DNA of 64,000 nt from Curtobacterium sp. MCJR17_055 (GTDB lineage: Bacteria; Actinomycetota; Actinomycetes; Actinomycetales; Microbacteriaceae), in contig NZ_QKLF01000002.1 of NCBI RefSeq assembly GCF_003224335.1, positions 1 through 64,000 of the forward strand, in the 5' to 3' direction. Positions 61,065 to 64,000 of this stretch are shown one piece after another; position 1 is the first letter of the stretch; each line of letters starts with the position of its first letter. Both the position numbers and the translations under genes were made by a program. The notes below the pieces were generated by a model. It searched no databases. It saw only the letters and a program-made list of their open reading frames with translations, and was not told where the DNA came from.

Positions 61065-63532
61065 CGGTCGCGCGGCCGGTCGCGCTCCGCGGTCGCCCAC
61101 GTCGTGTCGGCGGAGTCACCGACACGGAGCGACAGCGTGCCGCCCCGGTTGACGAACGATGCCGGCACCCACGACTTCGTGAGGGTCTTCCCGTCGAGCC
61201 GCGCGCCCTGCACGTACTGCTCCGTCCCCGAGGACCGGATCACGATCCGCTGCCCGCTCGACCGCCGGATGTCGACGGTGCTGAACGTCGGGCTCCCGAT
61301 GAGCATCTCGGCCCGGCCGGGCGTCTGCGGGAACAGACCGATGGAGGCGAAGACGTACCAGGCGCTCATCGTGCCGAGGTCGTCGTTGCCCGGCAGGCCG
61401 CTCGGCCCGGTGCGGTAGGCGTCGTCGACGACGCGGCGCACGGTCTCCTGCGTCTTCCAGGGCTGCCCGAGCGCGTTGTACATCCACGGCGTGTGGATGT
61501 CGGGCTCGTTGGTCGGGTCGAACCGCGTCGCGTCGCCACCGGTCACGGCCCAGTTGCCCGAGGCGTCGTGGAAGAACGCGTCGAGCCGGGCGACCGCGGC
61601 GGCGTCCCCACCGAGGGCGGACGACAGCCCGCTGACGTCCTGCGGCACGAGCCACGTGTACTGCGCGCTCGTCCCCTGCGCGAAACCGGTGCCGGTCGAC
61701 GGCGACCACCCGGGCGTCCACGACCCGTCGGCCTGGCGCGCGGCCTGGTACCCGACGGCCCCGTTGAACGTGTTCTCCCAGTACTTGCCCCGGGCGGCGA
61801 ACATCCGGGCGTCGGAGCGCAGCCCGAGCGACGACGCCCAGTACCCGAGGGCGCTGTCGGAGATGGAGTCCTCGAGCGTCTCGGCCGCGCCGCCCCAGCA
61901 CGAGCAGTCGTCGTTCGCGGCGTAGTGCCGCTGCAGGTACTCGTCGAGCGCGGGCCGCTGCGCCAGGCACTGGCCCGGGCACCCGATGTCGCTCTCGGCG
62001 TCGGCGTTCTCGACGGTCGCCTGCTTGCGGAGCGAGGCGTAGGCCGCACGGACGTCGAAGTTGCGGACGCCCATGGCGTACCAGGTGGCGAGGGTCGCGG
62101 CCGAGGGGTCGCCGGTCATCACGTGGGTCGGTGCGCCGAGGTGCAGCCACCGGTCCCACACGCCGCCGTTCTGCTCGGCGAACCGCAGCATCGACTGCGC
62201 CATGTCCCCGGCGACGTCCGGCCGCAACAGCGCGAGCAGCTGGATCTGCGCCCGGTACTGGTCCCATCCGGAGTACGTGCCGTAGACGGCGCGGTGTCCG
62301 CGGTCGATCTGGTGCACCCGCATGTCCGGCCCGAGGTACCGTCCGTCGCGGTCGTTCAGCGTGTTCGGCTGCATGAGTGCGTGGTACACGGCCGTGTACA
62401 GCTGCGTGGTGCGGTCCGCGGTGCCGCCGCCGACCCGGATGCGCGAGAGTTCGCGGTTCCAGGAGGCACGGGTGTCGGCCGCCACGCTGGCGACGGTGGC
62501 GTGCTTCCGCACCTCGGCGTCACGGTTCGCGACGGCGCCGGCGGCGCTGACGTACGAGATGCCGATCTTCGCGTGCACGGTGGCACCCCGGCGCGCGTCG
62601 AACCCGACCCACGCGCCGGAGCCGCGTCCGGCCCGGTCGGCGCCGGTGAGGTACCCCTCCCCGCCGGAGGCGCGCGTGCCTCCCGGCTGGACGGCACCGT
62701 CCTTCCAGGTGCCGGTGCTCGTGAACGGCTTGTCGAAGGTGGCCGTGAAGAACAGGCGGTAGTAGCTGCGCCGGTCGGGGTTCGTCGCGCCGCCGCCGTT
62801 CGCGCGGCGGCTGCAGAAGCCGCCGGTCAGGACGCTGCCGCTGACTGTGCGGGTGCGGGCGTCGACACGGGTGTCGGCGGCCTCGCTGCCGTTGATCGAG
62901 TTCGACGTGCGGAAGAGCAGGTTGGCGTCCTGCCCGGCCGGGAACGTGAACTCGCCGATGCCGGCGCGGGTGGTCACGGCGAGGTCGGTGCTGACGCCGT
63001 TGTCGAGCGTGACCCCGTAGCGGCCGGGGCTGGCGTGCTCCTGGTCGTGCGAGTACCCGGCGGCGTAGACGGCGTCGGTCGAGTCCGCGGAGGGCGAGGT
63101 CGTGACGGGCGTCGTGACCGGCATGATCGGCACGTCGCCCGCGGCACCCGGAGCGCAGCCGGCGCCGTTGAGGTGCGTGAGGCTGAACCCGCGCAGCCGG
63201 TTGACGTCGTACGAGTAGCCGTTCGCGACCGGGGTGGAGGTCTGGTCGCCCTTCGTGCCCGTCGGGCTCCACTGGAGCATGCCGAACGGTGCGGTGGCTC
63301 CGGGCCAGGTGTTGCCGTCGTGGTTGGTCCCGATGAACGGGTCGACAGACGCCGCCGGGTCGGCTCCGTGCCGGGAGGCCGTGGTCACGCCCGCCCCGGA
63401 CGCTGCGGTCCCCGGGCTGGCTGCGGCCGGGGCGACCACCGCCCCGGTGCCGAGCAGTGCGGCGATCGTGGCAACCGCGGCGAGCGGGACCGGACGGAGG
63501 AGCGGGCGACGGTGCGCGCGGGAACGGGTCAC
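61061..63532 (-). CDS. secreted GH92 family alpha-mannosidase
   Basis: An 823-residue exported glycoside hydrolase. A Sec/Tat-like signal (RSRAHRRPLLRPVPLAAVAT) ends near AAAS around residue 38. The N-terminal beta-sandwich begins DPFIGTNHDGNTWPGATAPFG; the (alpha/alpha)6 catalytic part has the family segments TYSGWDQYRAQIQLLALL, NEPDIHTPWMYNALGQPW and GNDDLGTMSAWYVFASIGL. GH92 enzymes are calcium-dependent exo-alpha-1,2-mannosidases, so it probably trims fungal, plant or actinobacterial mannans. The GTG start is at 63532. It is coupled to the hydrolase. Confidence 0.9.
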   Translation of the reverse strand: MTRSRAHRRPLLRPVPLAAVATIAALLGTGAVVAPAAASPGTAASGAGVTTASRHGADPAASVDPFIGTNHDGNTWPGATAPFGMLQWSPTGTKGDQTSTPVANGYSYDVNRLRGFSLTHLNGAGCAPGAAGDVPIMPVTTPVTTSPSADSTDAVYAAGYSHDQEHASPGRYGVTLDNGVSTDLAVTTRAGIGEFTFPAGQDANLLFRTSNSINGSEAADTRVDARTRTVSGSVLTGGFCSRRANGGGATNPDRRSYYRLFFTATFDKPFTSTGTWKDGAVQPGGTRASGGEGYLTGADRAGRGSGAWVGFDARRGATVHAKIGISYVSAAGAVANRDAEVRKHATVASVAADTRASWNRELSRIRVGGGTADRTTQLYTAVYHALMQPNTLNDRDGRYLGPDMRVHQIDRGHRAVYGTYSGWDQYRAQIQLLALLRPDVAGDMAQSMLRFAEQNGGVWDRWLHLGAPTHVMTGDPSAATLATWYAMGVRNFDVRAAYASLRKQATVENADAESDIGCPGQCLAQRPALDEYLQRHYAANDDCSCWGGAAETLEDSISDSALGYWASSLGLRSDARMFAARGKYWENTFNGAVGYQAARQADGSWTPGWSPSTGTGFAQGTSAQYTWLVPQDVSGLSSALGGDAAAVARLDAFFHDASGNWAVTGGDATRFDPTNEPDIHTPWMYNALGQPWKTQETVRRVVDDAYRTGPSGLPGNDDLGTMSAWYVFASIGLFPQTPGRAEMLIGSPTFSTVDIRRSSGQRIVIRSSGTEQYVQGARLDGKTLTKSWVPASFVNRGGTLSLRVGDSADTTWATAERDRPRDR

Positions 63533-63666
63533 GGTCGTGACGCTAGCCCCCTCGGACGGGGGACGGCACCACCGTCACCGGGAGGTCGGCGGCTGTTCAC
63601 GTGGTGGTCGCCTCGAGCCGTCCGAGCCCGGGACCGGTCACCCTGGTCGCCGGACCCAGGTGCTGC

Positions 63667-63672
63667 GAGGAT
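63667..63672 (+). promoter_or_regulatory. possible -10 hexamer GAGGAT, leaderless
   Basis: GAGGAT, then GACGAC, then ATG at 63679. The first base departs from the TA consensus. Confidence 0.4.
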
Positions 63673-63678
63673 GACGAC

Positions 63679-64000
63679 ATGAGCGTCATGGTCTCCGTGT
63701 TCGATGCCCGCCGGACCCGCACGAGCGAGAAGTACACCGCGTTCGGCCCCGAGGTGCTGCCGATGTTCGTCGCCGAGATGGACTGCGCCCTCGCCGAACC
63801 CGTGCGGGACGCCCTGGTCCGGGCGGTCACCGACGGCGACACCGGGTACGTCGGGCATCACCGGGTGCTGCCCGAGGCCTTCTCCGACTTCGCCGCCGAC
63901 CGGTGGGGCTGGTCGGTGGACCCCGACCTCGTCCGGACCACCACCGACGTCTCGGTCGCGGCGGTCGAGGTCCTCCGCCGGGTGATCGAGCCCGGGGACC
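63679..64000 (+). CDS. MalY/PatB-type aminotransferase, N-terminal part (cut by window end)
   Basis: The first 107 codons of a fold-type I PLP enzyme. Family hallmarks are EVLPMFVAEMDCALAEPVRD near residue 25, corresponding to the conserved LPMWVADMDF, and GDTGYVGHH. MalY/PatB proteins are cystathionine beta-lyases or aminotransferases. The rest, including the PLP lysine, lies beyond the window. It is divergent from the GH92 gene across a 146-base gap that shows no other feature. Confidence 0.8.
   Translation, partial: MSVMVSVFDARRTRTSEKYTAFGPEVLPMFVAEMDCALAEPVRDALVRAVTDGDTGYVGHHRVLPEAFSDFAADRWGWSVDPDLVRTTTDVSVAAVEVLRRVIEPGD

Overview
The window looks like chromosomal DNA of a high-GC actinobacterium, most probably a member of the Microbacteriaceae (Curtobacterium-like). 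Supporting signs are the very GC-rich coding sequence with many GTG starts, a mycothiol synthase gene, CarD, a SenX3/RegX3 two-component pair, a SigK/RskA-type sigma/anti-sigma pair, the ppk-mutT1 neighbourhood and many leaderless promoters. The first 59 bases are almost pure G, so position 1 is probably a contig edge with a sequencing artefact. The family-level assignment is an inference from gene content.

Layout. 0.1-4.4 kb: rlmB, cysS, ispDF and carD on the minus strand. 4.5-12.6 kb: a lipoprotein, regX3-senX3 divergent from phoU with PHO boxes between them, a P-loop kinase, gpmA, a methyltransferase, a YgfZ-like folate-binding protein, a nitrobindin-like protein and small membrane proteins. 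12.6-16.3 kb: a GlnR-like orphan regulator, mshD and a transmembrane Ser/Thr kinase. 16.6-35.1 kb: a large minus-strand type VII secretion/polymorphic-toxin locus. In transcription order it holds a WXG100 protein, a 1797-residue Rhs protein, a tandem array of five related small membrane proteins (one broken) with other decayed genes, an EsaA-like coiled-coil lipoprotein, a membrane-anchored periplasmic-binding-like protein and an FHA-FtsK/SpoIIIE ATPase of EssC type. 35.3-43.1 kb: ppk-mutT1 and pstSCAB, a phosphate/polyphosphate block with PHO boxes at pstS. 43.1-45.1 kb: opposed tandem-repeat arrays, then the anti-sigma and sigma factor genes. 45.1-47.1 kb: a gene-poor stretch with repeats, a candidate structured RNA, and tRNA-Lys followed by four tandem copies of its own 3' end. 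47.1-52.4 kb: a TetR-like regulator and a galactose locus (deoR-galM divergent from galT-galK) with a palindromic operator. 52.4-55.8 kb: two large palindromes, folD-glyA under a ZTP riboswitch, clpS and a DUF2017 gene. 55.9-64.0 kb: purU, a DUF2568 gene, nagA, a redoxin, a GNAT protein, an alpha/beta hydrolase coupled to a secreted GH92 mannosidase, and the start of a MalY/PatB-type aminotransferase cut by the window end.

The most interesting region is 25.6-35.1 kb. A T7SS-exported Rhs protein ends in a glycine-rich hydrophobic tip rather than a recognisable nuclease. It is followed by a tandem family of single-pass membrane proteins with two conserved cysteines, which look like immunity proteins acting on the outer face of the membrane. 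Non-coding structure is also rich: leaderless promoters with a fixed six-base gap, a recurrent GGAGGCCCG terminator family, a 58-bp perfect palindrome, PHO boxes and a clear ZTP riboswitch.
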